Shown here one piece after another: positions 7,732 to 14,759 of a stretch of DNA of 15,669 nucleotides (its first letter is position 1; each line of letters opens with the position of its first letter). Under the pieces are notes generated by a model. The model did no database searches and was not told the origin of the DNA. It saw only the letters and a list, made by a program, of their open reading frames with translations. The stretch comes from Bacillota bacterium (GTDB lineage: Bacteria; Bacillota; Clostridia; Christensenellales; UMGS416). Where the stretch lies: contig JAEYYW010000033.1 in assembly GCA_023428265.1 (NCBI GenBank), forward strand, positions 1 through 15,669. The letters are read 5' to 3'. The translations under genes and the position numbers were made by a program.

Positions 7732-8979
7732 ATGGTTGCAGAAATCCTTTGCGTGGGCACTGAATTGCTGTTGGGGCAAGTCCTGAATACCGATGCACAA
7801 TTCTTGTCGCAGGAGCTTAGCAAAATCGGTGTGACACTCTATCGCCAGGTCACCGTGGGCGACAACCCCGGCCGTTTGAAGGAAGCTTTCCTGACGGCGT
7901 TTCAGCGGTCAGACCTGGTGATCGCAACCGGAGGCCTTGGGCCAACGATGGACGACCTGACCAAGGAGATCATCGCCGAGGCGTTGGGCCTTGGGATGGA
8001 GCTCCATCAGGAGTCGCTGGAAAAACTCAAGGATTTTTTCGCCGGGATCAACCGGGAGATGACACCCAACAATGAGAAGCAGGCATGGTTTCCGGCCGGT
8101 TCCACAGTGCTAAAAAATGACCGGGGCACAGCGCCGGGCTGTGTCGTGGAGCAGGATGGAAAGGCCGTGATCATACTGCCAGGCCCGCCCAGAGAGCTCA
8201 CCTATATGTATTTGCATGAGGTCCTTCCCTGGCTGGAGCGCAAGTCCAACGTGCGGTTTCACTCGGTGAACCTTCGCTTTTTCGGCATCGGAGAGTCGGA
8301 GCTGGAGCACCGCGTAAAGGACCTGATGGAAGCCCAGAGCAATCCCACGATTGCGCCATATGCGGGCTCAGGAGAGGTGATGCTGCGTGTGACCGCTTCC
8401 GCCGCCTCCAAAGAGGAAGCCGATCTGCTGATAGCCCCTGTGGTTGCGGAAATCAAGAAACGGGTTGGGGAGTATATCTATACAGACCAATACGGATCGC
8501 TGGCCGAAACGGTGGTGAATCTGCTTGCAGAGCGTGGCAAAACTGTGGCTTTGGCGGAGTCCTGCACCGGGGGCATGCTGGCATCCATGCTGGTGGATGT
8601 GCCCGGATCGTCGGCGATGCTGGCTGGCGGTGTTGTCGCATACTCCAATGAGGTCAAGATGGCCTTGCTGGGAGTAAAGGCTGAGACGCTTGCATCGTTC
8701 GGCGCGGTCAGCGAGCAGACTGCCGCCGAAATGGCCAGGGGCGCTCTGGCGCAGATCCCCGCGGATTATTCCATTGCGGTCACCGGTATTGCCGGCCCCG
8801 GTGGAGGCAGCGCGGAAAAGCCTGTAGGTTTGGTTTATGTCGCGATGGCCAGGCGCAGTGATGGGCACACGGAAGTAAGAAAACTGCAGATTATGCGCGA
8901 GCGTGATTATGTGAGGCGGGTGTCCTGCCTGAATGGATTGGACATGCTTCGCAGGGCAGTGATAAGCGACCAAAAATAG
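7732..8979 (+). CDS. cinA: CinA-family protein: MoCF-like domain plus NMN amidohydrolase domain
   Basis: This is a two-domain protein of about 415 residues. The N-terminal domain (about 1-170: VGTELLLGQ, then ATGGLGPTMDDLTKE and ILPGPPREL) is the molybdopterin-binding-like fold, linked in some homologues to ADP-ribose hydrolysis. The C-terminal domain has LAESCTGG with Ser277 and VTGIAGPGGG, the PncC type that deamidates nicotinamide mononucleotide to recycle NAD. In Bacillus and Streptococcus, cinA sits before recA as here and was first described as competence-inducible; a competence role here is not shown. Two ATGs in tandem (7729, 7732) are possible. The second is better spaced from GAGG at 7721-7724. 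The first overlaps the pgsA stop. Confidence 0.94.
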   Translation: MVAEILCVGTELLLGQVLNTDAQFLSQELSKIGVTLYRQVTVGDNPGRLKEAFLTAFQRSDLVIATGGLGPTMDDLTKEIIAEALGLGMELHQESLEKLKDFFAGINREMTPNNEKQAWFPAGSTVLKNDRGTAPGCVVEQDGKAVIILPGPPRELTYMYLHEVLPWLERKSNVRFHSVNLRFFGIGESELEHRVKDLMEAQSNPTIAPYAGSGEVMLRVTASAASKEEADLLIAPVVAEIKKRVGEYIYTDQYGSLAETVVNLLAERGKTVALAESCTGGMLASMLVDVPGSSAMLAGGVVAYSNEVKMALLGVKAETLASFGAVSEQTAAEMARGALAQIPADYSIAVTGIAGPGGGSAEKPVGLVYVAMARRSDGHTEVRKLQIMRERDYVRRVSCLNGLDMLRRAVISDQK

Positions 8980-8987
8980 CATAACAG

Positions 8988-9001
8988 CGAAATAATGTTT
9001 G
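8988..9001. promoter_or_regulatory. LexA-like (SOS box) candidate upstream of recA
   Basis: CGAAATAATGTTTG matches the Gram-positive LexA consensus CGAACRNRYGTTYC at 11 of 14 positions. The mismatches are at positions 5, 6 and 14. It overlaps the first three bases of the recA -35 box, where a repressor would block polymerase. The left half-site is imperfect (GAAA instead of GAAC), so this is only a candidate. Confidence 0.4.
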
Positions 9002-9027
9002 CATATCGGCAGGAGCTGTTATATAGT
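8999..9027 (+). promoter_or_regulatory. Candidate recA promoter
   Basis: TTGCAT (8999-9004) and TATAGT (9022-9027) are 17 bases apart. The predicted start near 9034 would leave only about 13 bases before the ATG, putting the ribosome site at the very 5' end. recA may therefore also depend on read-through from cinA. Confidence 0.45.
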
Positions 9028-9046
9028 ATGGGTGGAGGGGAAACAC

Positions 9047-10054
9047 ATGCAGACATCAGAAAAGCAAAAGGCATTGGAGCTGGCGCTGGGCCAAATAGAG
9101 AAGCGATTTGGCAAGGGTTCCATCATGAAGCTGGGCGACGCAGGCGCCCTTGATATTGAGGTTGTGCCGTCCGGTTGCCTTGCGCTGGATATTGCGCTTG
9201 GCATTGGCGGCATTCCGAAGGGCAGGATCATTGAGGTGTATGGCCCAGAGTCCTCCGGTAAAACCACGATGGCGCTGCATATGATCGCCGAAACCCAGAA
9301 GCTCGGCGGCACCGCGGCGTTCATAGACGCCGAGCATGCCCTTGACCCTGCCTACGCCCGCAACCTGGGTGTAAACGTGGATGATCTGTATGTGTCTCAG
9401 CCCGATACCGGCGAGCAGGCGTTGGAAATCGCCGATGCGCTGATCCGCAGCAATGCCATTGACATCATCGTGGTAGACTCTGTTGCGGCGTTGGTGCCCC
9501 GCGCCGAAATTGACGGCGAAATGGGAGACTCCCATGTGGGCCTGCAAGCCAGATTGATGGCCCAGGCGCTCCGCAAACTGGCCGGTGCAATCAGCAAGTC
9601 TGACACCATTATGGTTTTCATCAACCAGCTGCGCGAAAAAGTGGGTGTGATGTTCGGCAACCCGGAGACCACACCCGGCGGCCGCGCTCTGAAGTTCTAC
9701 GCCTCCATCCGTCTTGATGTCCGCCGCACTGAAACCCTGAAAAGGGGCGACGAAATGATTGGCAACCGCACAAAGATCAAGGTGGTCAAAAACAAACTGG
9801 CATCTCCCTTCAGGACTGCGGAGTTTGACATTCTGTATGGCAAAGGCGTCTCCCGCGAGGGCACGATCCTCGACCTTGCCGTGGATAACAACATTGTCAA
9901 AAAGAGCGGCACATGGTTCTCTTATGGAGACACCAGGGTCGGGCAGGGGAAAGACAGCGCACGGCAGTTCCTGGAGACCAATCCGGAGATCTGCCAGGAG
10001 ATTGAGACCAAGATCCGCGACCTGCTGCTCACACCTCCGGCGGTGGAGCAATAA
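9047..10054 (+). CDS. recA: Recombinase RecA
   Basis: RecA forms filaments on single-stranded DNA, drives homologous pairing and repair, and triggers LexA self-cleavage. The 335-residue product starts MQTSEKQKALELALGQIEK. It has Walker A GPESSGKT (66-73), Walker B in DIIVVDSVAAL, and the NQLREKVGVMFGNPETTPGG stretch covering loop L2. The tail is short, without the long acidic end of the E. coli protein. Start: the ATG at 9047 is preceded by GGAGG at 9034-9038 with eight bases between. The frame is open further upstream to a TTG at 8999, but that extension would overlap the promoter and is not family-like. A terminator lies about 105 bases after the stop. Confidence 0.98.
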   Translation: MQTSEKQKALELALGQIEKRFGKGSIMKLGDAGALDIEVVPSGCLALDIALGIGGIPKGRIIEVYGPESSGKTTMALHMIAETQKLGGTAAFIDAEHALDPAYARNLGVNVDDLYVSQPDTGEQALEIADALIRSNAIDIIVVDSVAALVPRAEIDGEMGDSHVGLQARLMAQALRKLAGAISKSDTIMVFINQLREKVGVMFGNPETTPGGRALKFYASIRLDVRRTETLKRGDEMIGNRTKIKVVKNKLASPFRTAEFDILYGKGVSREGTILDLAVDNNIVKKSGTWFSYGDTRVGQGKDSARQFLETNPEICQEIETKIRDLLLTPPAVEQ

Positions 10055-10076
10055 TCACGATAATAACTGTATAAAC

Positions 10077-10105
10077 TTGACACACTATACAACTTCATAT
10101 AAAAT
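10077..10105 (+). promoter_or_regulatory. Near-consensus promoter upstream of rny
   Basis: TTGACA (10077-10082) and TAAAAT (10100-10105) are separated by exactly 17 bases, the closest match to the sigma-A consensus in the window. Transcription from near 10112 would meet the terminator at 10159-10186 after about 50-75 bases, before reaching rny. Confidence 0.75.
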
Positions 10106-10158
10106 GATAATGCTAGGCATTTGGTGATGTCATTGTCATCGAATATGAAATCATTCTC

Positions 10159-10186
10159 AAACCGAGCCAAGCTCGGTTTATTTTTT
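10159..10186 (+). terminator. Intrinsic terminator or attenuator between recA and rny
   Basis: A 9-bp perfect stem (AAACCGAGC/GCTCGGTTT) with a CAA loop is followed by ATTTTTT. It would end recA transcripts. It also lies downstream of the only promoter seen for rny, so it may act as a leader attenuator. The rny ribosome site begins only a few bases after the T run. Confidence 0.85.
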
Positions 10187-10206
10187 AGCAAAGGAGGTGT
10201 TACAAT

Positions 10207-11757
10207 ACGGATACCATTGAGATTATCATTATTGCCATATCAATATTGGCATTTGGCGCGATAGGAGTTTTTGTTGGTTATCGGATCCACAAAAAATTGG
10301 CGGAGACGAAGATCGGCAAGGCGGACGATGTGGCCAAAAAGATTGTGGCCGATTCTGAAGCAGAAGCGGAAGCTTTGCGTAAGGAAGCAATTCTGGAAGC
10401 AAAAGATGAGGTTTACCGTCTGAAAAGCGAGTGTGACAAAGACATTCGCAACCGCAGGACAGAGATCCAACGCATCGAACGCAGATTGGCCCAGAAGGAA
10501 GACACGATAGAGCGCAAGATCTCCAGCCTTGAAACCAAGGAAGAGAAGCTCAACAAGATGAAGGAAGACCTGCAATTGGTGCAGGACAAGGCAGACGAGC
10601 TTCACAAAAAGCAGCTTGAGGAGTTGGAGAGAATTTCTGGCCTTTCGCAGGAAGACGCTCATTCGATCCTGTTGCAGAAGGTCGAGCATGATACCCGCCA
10701 CGAAGCGGCGATCATGATTCGCGACATTGAGGCCCAGGCAAAAGAGGAAGCGGAAAAGAAGGCGCGCGACATCATTGGCCTAGCGATTCAAAGATGCGCA
10801 GCAGATCACGTCGCCGACAGCACCGTTTCCGTTGTGGCTCTGCCCAACGACGAAATGAAGGGCCGCATCATTGGCCGCGAAGGCCGCAATATCAAAACAC
10901 TGGAAACGGCGACAGGGGTCGATTTCATCATCGACGATACGCCGGAGGCAGTCATCCTGTCCGCGTTTGATCCGGTTCGCCGCGAGGTTGCCCGGATAAC
11001 GCTGGAGCGTCTGATCACCGACGGCCGCATTCATCCGGCGAGGATTGAGGAGATGGTCGCAAAAGCCAAGCGGGAGGTGGACAACATCATCCGCGAAGCG
11101 GGCGACGCCGCAGTGTTCGAGGTGGGTGTGCACGGGCTGCATCAGGAGCTGCACAAGCTTTTGGGCAGGCTGAAGTACCGCACCAGCTATGGGCAAAACG
11201 TGCTCAAGCACTCCATTGAGGTCGCCCATCTGGCTGGCCTCATGGCTTCTGAGCTCGGGGCGGATGTGCGCATTGCCAAGCGTGCCGGTTTGCTTCACGA
11301 CATTGGCAAGGCCATTGATCATGAGGTAGAGGGCACCCATACGCAGATCGGAACCGATCTGGCCAAGCGTTACCGTGAGAACAAGGACATAATCCACGCG
11401 ATCCAGGCTCACCACAACGACATTGAGCCCACCACAATCGAAGCGATCCTGGTGCAGGCTGCTGACGCGATTTCAGGAGCCCGACCCGGCGCTCGCAGGG
11501 AGTCGCTGGAGAACTACATCAAGCGCCTGCAGAAGCTGGAAGAAATTGCCAACTCCTTCACCGGAGTGGAGCGTTCTTTCGCAATCCAGGCCGGCCGCGA
11601 GGTTCGTATCATCGTCAAGCCCGAGGATGTAAACGACGAAGGCACGATCCTGATGGCAAAGGAAATCGCCAAGAAGATCGAAGCCGAGATGGAGTATCCC
11701 GGCCAGATCAAAGTGAACGTGATCCGCGAACTCCGTTCGGTGGAATTCGCAAAGTAA
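10207..11757 (+). CDS. rny: Ribonuclease Y (apparent ACG start)
   Basis: RNase Y is a membrane-anchored endoribonuclease that starts mRNA decay in Firmicutes. Order: N-terminal membrane helix (about 4-23), long charged coiled coil (about 30-200), KH domain with IIGREGRN (221-228; GxxG 223-226), and HD domain with LLHDIGKAID (His364-Asp365). From the proposed start the protein has 516 residues, the normal size. No ATG, GTG or TTG lies in frame between the ribosome site AAAGGAGG (10190-10197) and the TTG at 10246. Starting at that TTG, which has no ribosome site, would delete most of the membrane anchor. The codon where Met is expected, nine bases after GGAGG and before Asp-Thr-Ile-Glu-Ile, is ACG. 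Either ACG is used, or it is a mutation or sequence error of ATG. Confidence 0.93.
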   Translation, partial: TDTIEIIIIAISILAFGAIGVFVGYRIHKKLAETKIGKADDVAKKIVADSEAEAEALRKEAILEAKDEVYRLKSECDKDIRNRRTEIQRIERRLAQKEDTIERKISSLETKEEKLNKMKEDLQLVQDKADELHKKQLEELERISGLSQEDAHSILLQKVEHDTRHEAAIMIRDIEAQAKEEAEKKARDIIGLAIQRCAADHVADSTVSVVALPNDEMKGRIIGREGRNIKTLETATGVDFIIDDTPEAVILSAFDPVRREVARITLERLITDGRIHPARIEEMVAKAKREVDNIIREAGDAAVFEVGVHGLHQELHKLLGRLKYRTSYGQNVLKHSIEVAHLAGLMASELGADVRIAKRAGLLHDIGKAIDHEVEGTHTQIGTDLAKRYRENKDIIHAIQAHHNDIEPTTIEAILVQAADAISGARPGARRESLENYIKRLQKLEEIANSFTGVERSFAIQAGREVRIIVKPEDVNDEGTILMAKEIAKKIEAEMEYPGQIKVNVIRELRSVEFAK

Positions 11758-11770
11758 GATCTGTTTCCTG

Positions 11771-11800
11771 AAGGGATGCGCCATATGCGCATCCCTTTTT
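11771..11800 (+). terminator. Intrinsic terminator of rny
   Basis: An 11-bp stem (AAGGGATGCGC/GCGCATCCCTT) has a 5-base loop and ends in TTTTT, 13 bases after the rny stop. The purB promoter follows directly. Confidence 0.9.
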
Positions 11801-11803
11801 CTA

Positions 11804-11812
11804 TGTTATAAT
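11804..11812 (+). promoter_or_regulatory. Extended -10 promoter of purB
   Basis: TGT followed by TATAAT (11807-11812) is an extended -10. The matching -35 position falls inside the preceding terminator stem and shows no good hexamer, so the TG element would have to compensate. Predicted start near 11819, about 23 bases before the purB ATG. Confidence 0.55.
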
Positions 11813-11841
11813 TATGCAAGAGATTTCAAAGCGAGGATGCA

Positions 11842-13275
11842 ATGAGCGATCACAGCATTTATGAAAACCCTTTGATCACACGATATGCCAGCCGGGAAAT
11901 GGCGGAGAATTTCTCGGACGATAAAAAGTTTCAGACCTGGCGCAAGCTCTGGATTGCGTTGGCGGAGGCTGAGCAAAGCCTGGGCCTGCCCATTACGGAT
12001 GAGCAAATCGAGGAAATGAAACGCAACCAGACGAATGTGGATTATCAAAAGGCCGCGGAGTTTGAAAAGAAGACCCGGCATGACGTGATGGCGCACGTGC
12101 TGGCATATGGCGAGCAGTGCCCCACGGCAAAGGGCATCATCCACCTGGGCGCTACCAGCTGCTATGTGGGTGACAACACTGACATCATTGTGATGCGTGA
12201 CGGTTTGGATTTGATCCGAACCAAGCTATTGGGCTGCATGAAGCTTCTTTCCGGGTTTGCAGTCAAATATGCAGACTTGCCCACACTGGCGTTCACTCAC
12301 TTCCAGCCGGCGCAGCCCACCACGGTGGGCAAGCGGGCCACGTTGTGGCTGCAGGATCTGCTCACCGATCTGGAAGACTTACAGCACCTGGTGGATACAT
12401 TCAAAATGCTTGGCGTGAAGGGCACCACCGGCACGCAAGCCAGCTTCATGACGCTGTTTGAAGAGGATGAAGAAAAGGTTGAGGCGCTGGACCGCATTGT
12501 TGTGGAGAGAATGGGCTTCGGATCCGCATATCCGGTGACGGGCCAGACCTATCCGAGAAAGCTTGACAACCGCGTGGTCGCCGTGCTTTCTTCCATTGCG
12601 CAGAGCGCTTATAAGTTCGCCAATGATATCCGCCTGCTGCAAAGCATGAAAGAGATTGAGGAGCCCTTTGAAAGCACACAGATCGGCTCCTCCGCGATGG
12701 CCTACAAGCGCAACCCGATGCGCACCGAGCGGATGTGCGCACTGGCCCGGTTCATTCTGACCCTGGTGGACAGCACCGCCATCACCGCCTCCACACAGTG
12801 GTTTGAGCGCACACTGGATGATTCGGCCAACCGCAGGCTCACGATTCCGCAAGCGTTTCTGGCAGCCGATGGGTTGCTCAAGCTCTATATGAACGTGCTG
12901 GACGGCCTGGTTGTATATGAAAAGGTGATTGCCAGACACTTGGCTGACGAGCTGCCTTTTATGGCTACGGAAACGATACTGATGGAGGCCGTGAAGAGGG
13001 GAGGGGACCGGCAGGAGCTTCACGAGAAGATCCGTGTCTACTCCATGGAAGCAGGCCGGCGCGTCAAGCAGGACGGTCTGCAAAACAACCTGATCGATCT
13101 GATCGCAGGCGATGCCGCTTTCCGGTTCAGCCGTGAAGAGCTGACGGATCTGCTGCAAGCGGAGAAATTCACCGGCCGCTCCGGCAACCAGACGAGGAGC
13201 TTCGTAGCCCGCTATGTGCAGCCGGTTCTGGATCAGGTTGGCAATATTGAAACAAAGAGCGAAATCAGCGTATAA
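11842..13275 (+). CDS. purB: Adenylosuccinate lyase (long, animal-like form)
   Basis: PurB acts twice in purine synthesis, splitting fumarate from SAICAR and from adenylosuccinate. The 477-residue product has TRHDVMAH (78-85), IHLGATSCYVGDN (100-112), THFQPAQPTTVGKR with His153 (152-165) and the fumarase-superfamily loop GSSAMAYKRNP (282-292) with Ser283-Ser284. From memory, long stretches such as VKGTTGTQASF and ASTQWFERTLDDSANRR are nearly the same as in human ADSL, whose length is also close (484). The usual shorter Bacillus PurB has about 430 residues. The signature has Ala where MPYKRNP is common. Start: ATG with GAGG five bases upstream. It is a single-gene unit with its own promoter; no other pur gene is nearby. 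Confidence 0.95.
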   Translation: MSDHSIYENPLITRYASREMAENFSDDKKFQTWRKLWIALAEAEQSLGLPITDEQIEEMKRNQTNVDYQKAAEFEKKTRHDVMAHVLAYGEQCPTAKGIIHLGATSCYVGDNTDIIVMRDGLDLIRTKLLGCMKLLSGFAVKYADLPTLAFTHFQPAQPTTVGKRATLWLQDLLTDLEDLQHLVDTFKMLGVKGTTGTQASFMTLFEEDEEKVEALDRIVVERMGFGSAYPVTGQTYPRKLDNRVVAVLSSIAQSAYKFANDIRLLQSMKEIEEPFESTQIGSSAMAYKRNPMRTERMCALARFILTLVDSTAITASTQWFERTLDDSANRRLTIPQAFLAADGLLKLYMNVLDGLVVYEKVIARHLADELPFMATETILMEAVKRGGDRQELHEKIRVYSMEAGRRVKQDGLQNNLIDLIAGDAAFRFSREELTDLLQAEKFTGRSGNQTRSFVARYVQPVLDQVGNIETKSEISV

Positions 13276-13278
13276 AAA

Positions 13279-13299
13279 AGCCCCGCATAGTGCGGGGCT
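13279..13299 (-). terminator. Intrinsic terminator of tRNA-Trp
   Basis: A 9-bp perfect GC-rich stem (AGCCCCGCA/TGCGGGGCT) has a 3-base loop. The T run lies on the minus strand only (complement of the A run at 13274-13279). The stem starts at the last base of the tRNA CCA end, and the T run overlaps the purB stop codon. On the plus strand no T run follows, so purB has no clear intrinsic terminator of its own. Confidence 0.85.
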
Positions 13300-13373
13300 G
13301 GCAGGGGAGACGCGACTCGAACACGCAACCTATGGTTTTGGAGACCACCACTCTACCATTGAGCTACTCCCCT
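13299..13373 (-). tRNA. tRNA-Trp (anticodon CCA)
   Basis: The 75-base minus-strand cloverleaf includes an encoded CCA end. Acceptor stem AGGGGAG/CTCCCCT (7 bp), D-arm GCTC/GAGT, anticodon stem GTGGT/ACCAT with loop CTCCAAA (anticodon CCA, complement of 13339-13341), 5-base variable loop, and T-arm GCGTG-TTCGAGT-CGCGT all pair, with a few G-T wobbles. The discriminator base is G, as expected for bacterial tRNA-Trp. Confidence 0.96.
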
Positions 13374-13393
13374 AAGTGCTCTCAAGCAAAGTT

Positions 13394-13422
13394 ATTATAC
13401 TGAACGACACAGCAAAAGTCAA
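13394..13422 (-). promoter_or_regulatory. Promoter of tRNA-Trp
   Basis: On the minus strand, TTGACT (13417-13422) and a consensus TATAAT (13394-13399) are 17 bases apart. Transcription would begin near 13387, about 14 bases before the mature tRNA 5' end. It lies in the 67-base gap before proC, for which I see no convincing plus-strand promoter. Confidence 0.85.
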
Positions 13423-13440
13423 CAACACATCGGAGGGCAT

Positions 13441-14250
13441 ATGTCACAATTTAGAGTTGGCGTCATCGGCACGGGCGTGATGGGTGAGGCAATCATCAAT
13501 GGAGCGTTGCGCTCTCAGGCATTTCAGCCGAAAGACTTTTATGTTTACGATGTGGATCGGGAAAAGTTGATCACCATGGTGGATCACTATGCCGTCAACG
13601 TGTGCATCGAGATGGCGGATCTTCTTGACAAGGCAGACATTCTGCTGCTTGCCGTGAAGCCGTTTGTGATCGGCAAGCTGCTTGAGGAAATCTCACCGAA
13701 GCTTGACAAAAAAGCGGTTATTTCGATTGCAGCCGGCTGGAGCACGGAAAAGATTAAGCGGCTCGTGCCCGCAAGCACACGGCTGTTGTGCGTCATGCCG
13801 AACACGCCGGCGCTCTGTGGAGAGGGGATGAGTGTGTTCAGTTCTTCCCACACATTGACAGACAGCGAGTTGAAGTTTGCGCTGGACCTTTTCGGATCAT
13901 TCGGGGAGACGGAAATTGTTGATGAGAAGCACTTTGATATTGTAACCGGCATCAGCGGCAGCGGCCCGGCTTATGTGTTTATGTTTATTGAGGCATTGAT
14001 CTCTGCCGGCATTTATAACGGTCTCCCGGCCAGGACTGCCCGGAAGTTGGCGCTTCAGACGGTGTTGGGCGCGGCCAAATCTCTGAAGGGCACCGACCGG
14101 CACCCAGCCGACATGCGCGACGCGGTTTGCACACCGGCAGGCACAACCATTGAAGCCGTGTATGATCTGGAGAAGAGCGGATTCAACGGCATCGTGATGT
14201 CCGCTGTGGATAAGTGCGCCAAGAAATACAAGCAAATGGTGAACGGCTGA
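13441..14250 (+). CDS. proC: Pyrroline-5-carboxylate reductase
   Basis: ProC catalyses the last step of proline synthesis, reducing 1-pyrroline-5-carboxylate with NAD(P)H in the cytoplasm. The 269-residue product has the Rossmann motif VGVIGTGVMGEA (7-18), then LLAVKP and VMPNTPALCGEGM. The C-terminal dimerisation domain has GISGSGPAYVFMFIEAL and the substrate-site segment DAVCTPAGTTIEAVYDLE. Length and motifs are complete. GGAGG at 13432-13436 sits only four bases before the ATG, slightly tight but usable. rnhA starts a few bases after the stop and is probably co-transcribed. No proA or proB is present in the window. Confidence 0.96.
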   Translation: MSQFRVGVIGTGVMGEAIINGALRSQAFQPKDFYVYDVDREKLITMVDHYAVNVCIEMADLLDKADILLLAVKPFVIGKLLEEISPKLDKKAVISIAAGWSTEKIKRLVPASTRLLCVMPNTPALCGEGMSVFSSSHTLTDSELKFALDLFGSFGETEIVDEKHFDIVTGISGSGPAYVFMFIEALISAGIYNGLPARTARKLALQTVLGAAKSLKGTDRHPADMRDAVCTPAGTTIEAVYDLEKSGFNGIVMSAVDKCAKKYKQMVNG

Positions 14251-14265
14251 CCGATGGGGAATGCG

Positions 14266-14715
14266 ATGAAGTCGGTTGAAATCTATACAGACGGCGCTTG
14301 CTCCGGAAACCCCGGACCCGGTGGCTGGGCTGCAATCCTGATGTATCAGGGGCATGAGCGGATTTTATCGGGCGGAGAATCGGCCACGACGAACAACCGC
14401 ATGGAACTGACTGCAGCGCTGCGCGGCCTGATGATGCTGAACCAGCCATGCGACGTGACACTGTATTCCGACAGCGCATATCTGGTTGACGCGATGACCA
14501 AGGGCTGGCTGCACGGCTGGCGACGGAACAACTGGAAAACATCAGGAAAAGATGATGTAAAGAACCGTGATCTTTGGGAAGGGTTGCTGCTTCAAGTGGC
14601 TCGCCATAACGTCACATGGGTAAAAGTGAAGGGGCACTCTGACAATGAGCACAACAATCGCTGCGATGAATTTGCCCGGGCAGAGATTAAAAAGCTTCAA
14701 GCGCAAGCGGAATAG
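14266..14715 (+). CDS. rnhA: Ribonuclease HI
   Basis: This enzyme cuts RNA in RNA-DNA hybrids, clearing R-loops and replication primers. With the ATG at 14266 the protein has 149 residues and begins MKSVEIYTDGACSGNPGPGG like its homologues. The catalytic set is complete: Asp9, Glu47 (NNRMELTA), Asp69 (YSDSAYL), His124 and Asp134 (NRCDEFA). The basic handle region (WLHGWRRNNWKTS, 81-93) is present. An in-frame ATG at 14254, three bases after the proC stop, would add four residues. I prefer 14266 because of GGGGA five bases upstream and the family N-terminus, but coupling from proC could favour 14254. Confidence 0.95.
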   Translation: MKSVEIYTDGACSGNPGPGGWAAILMYQGHERILSGGESATTNNRMELTAALRGLMMLNQPCDVTLYSDSAYLVDAMTKGWLHGWRRNNWKTSGKDDVKNRDLWEGLLLQVARHNVTWVKVKGHSDNEHNNRCDEFARAEIKKLQAQAE

Positions 14716-14725
14716 GGGCAGAGAT

Positions 14726-14759
14726 AACTATTCGTAAAACGCAGGTTTTACGAATAGTT
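14726..14759. repeat. Perfect 15-bp inverted repeat with 4-base centre; possible recombinase site or operator
   Basis: Arms AACTATTCGTAAAAC and GTTTTACGAATAGTT pair without mismatch around GCAG. No T run follows, so it is a poor terminator for rnhA although it lies just after it. The right arm overlaps the -35 box of the recombinase promoter by two bases. Size and position fit either an operator for that gene or a dif-like recombination site next to its own Xer-type recombinase. Confidence 0.8.

Noticed and set aside
9056..10051. Minus-strand open frame of 331 codons opposite recA.
   Set aside because: It mirrors recA codon use in a mid-GC genome; the recA product is complete and highly conserved.
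10197..10220. GTG at 10197 as an alternative start just inside the rny ribosome site.
   Set aside because: It is out of frame with RNase Y and reaches a stop codon after seven codons.
13374..13440. TATACT at 13396-13401 as a proC promoter on the plus strand.
   Set aside because: No acceptable -35 lies 16-18 bases upstream, and the same bases form the very good minus-strand tRNA promoter.
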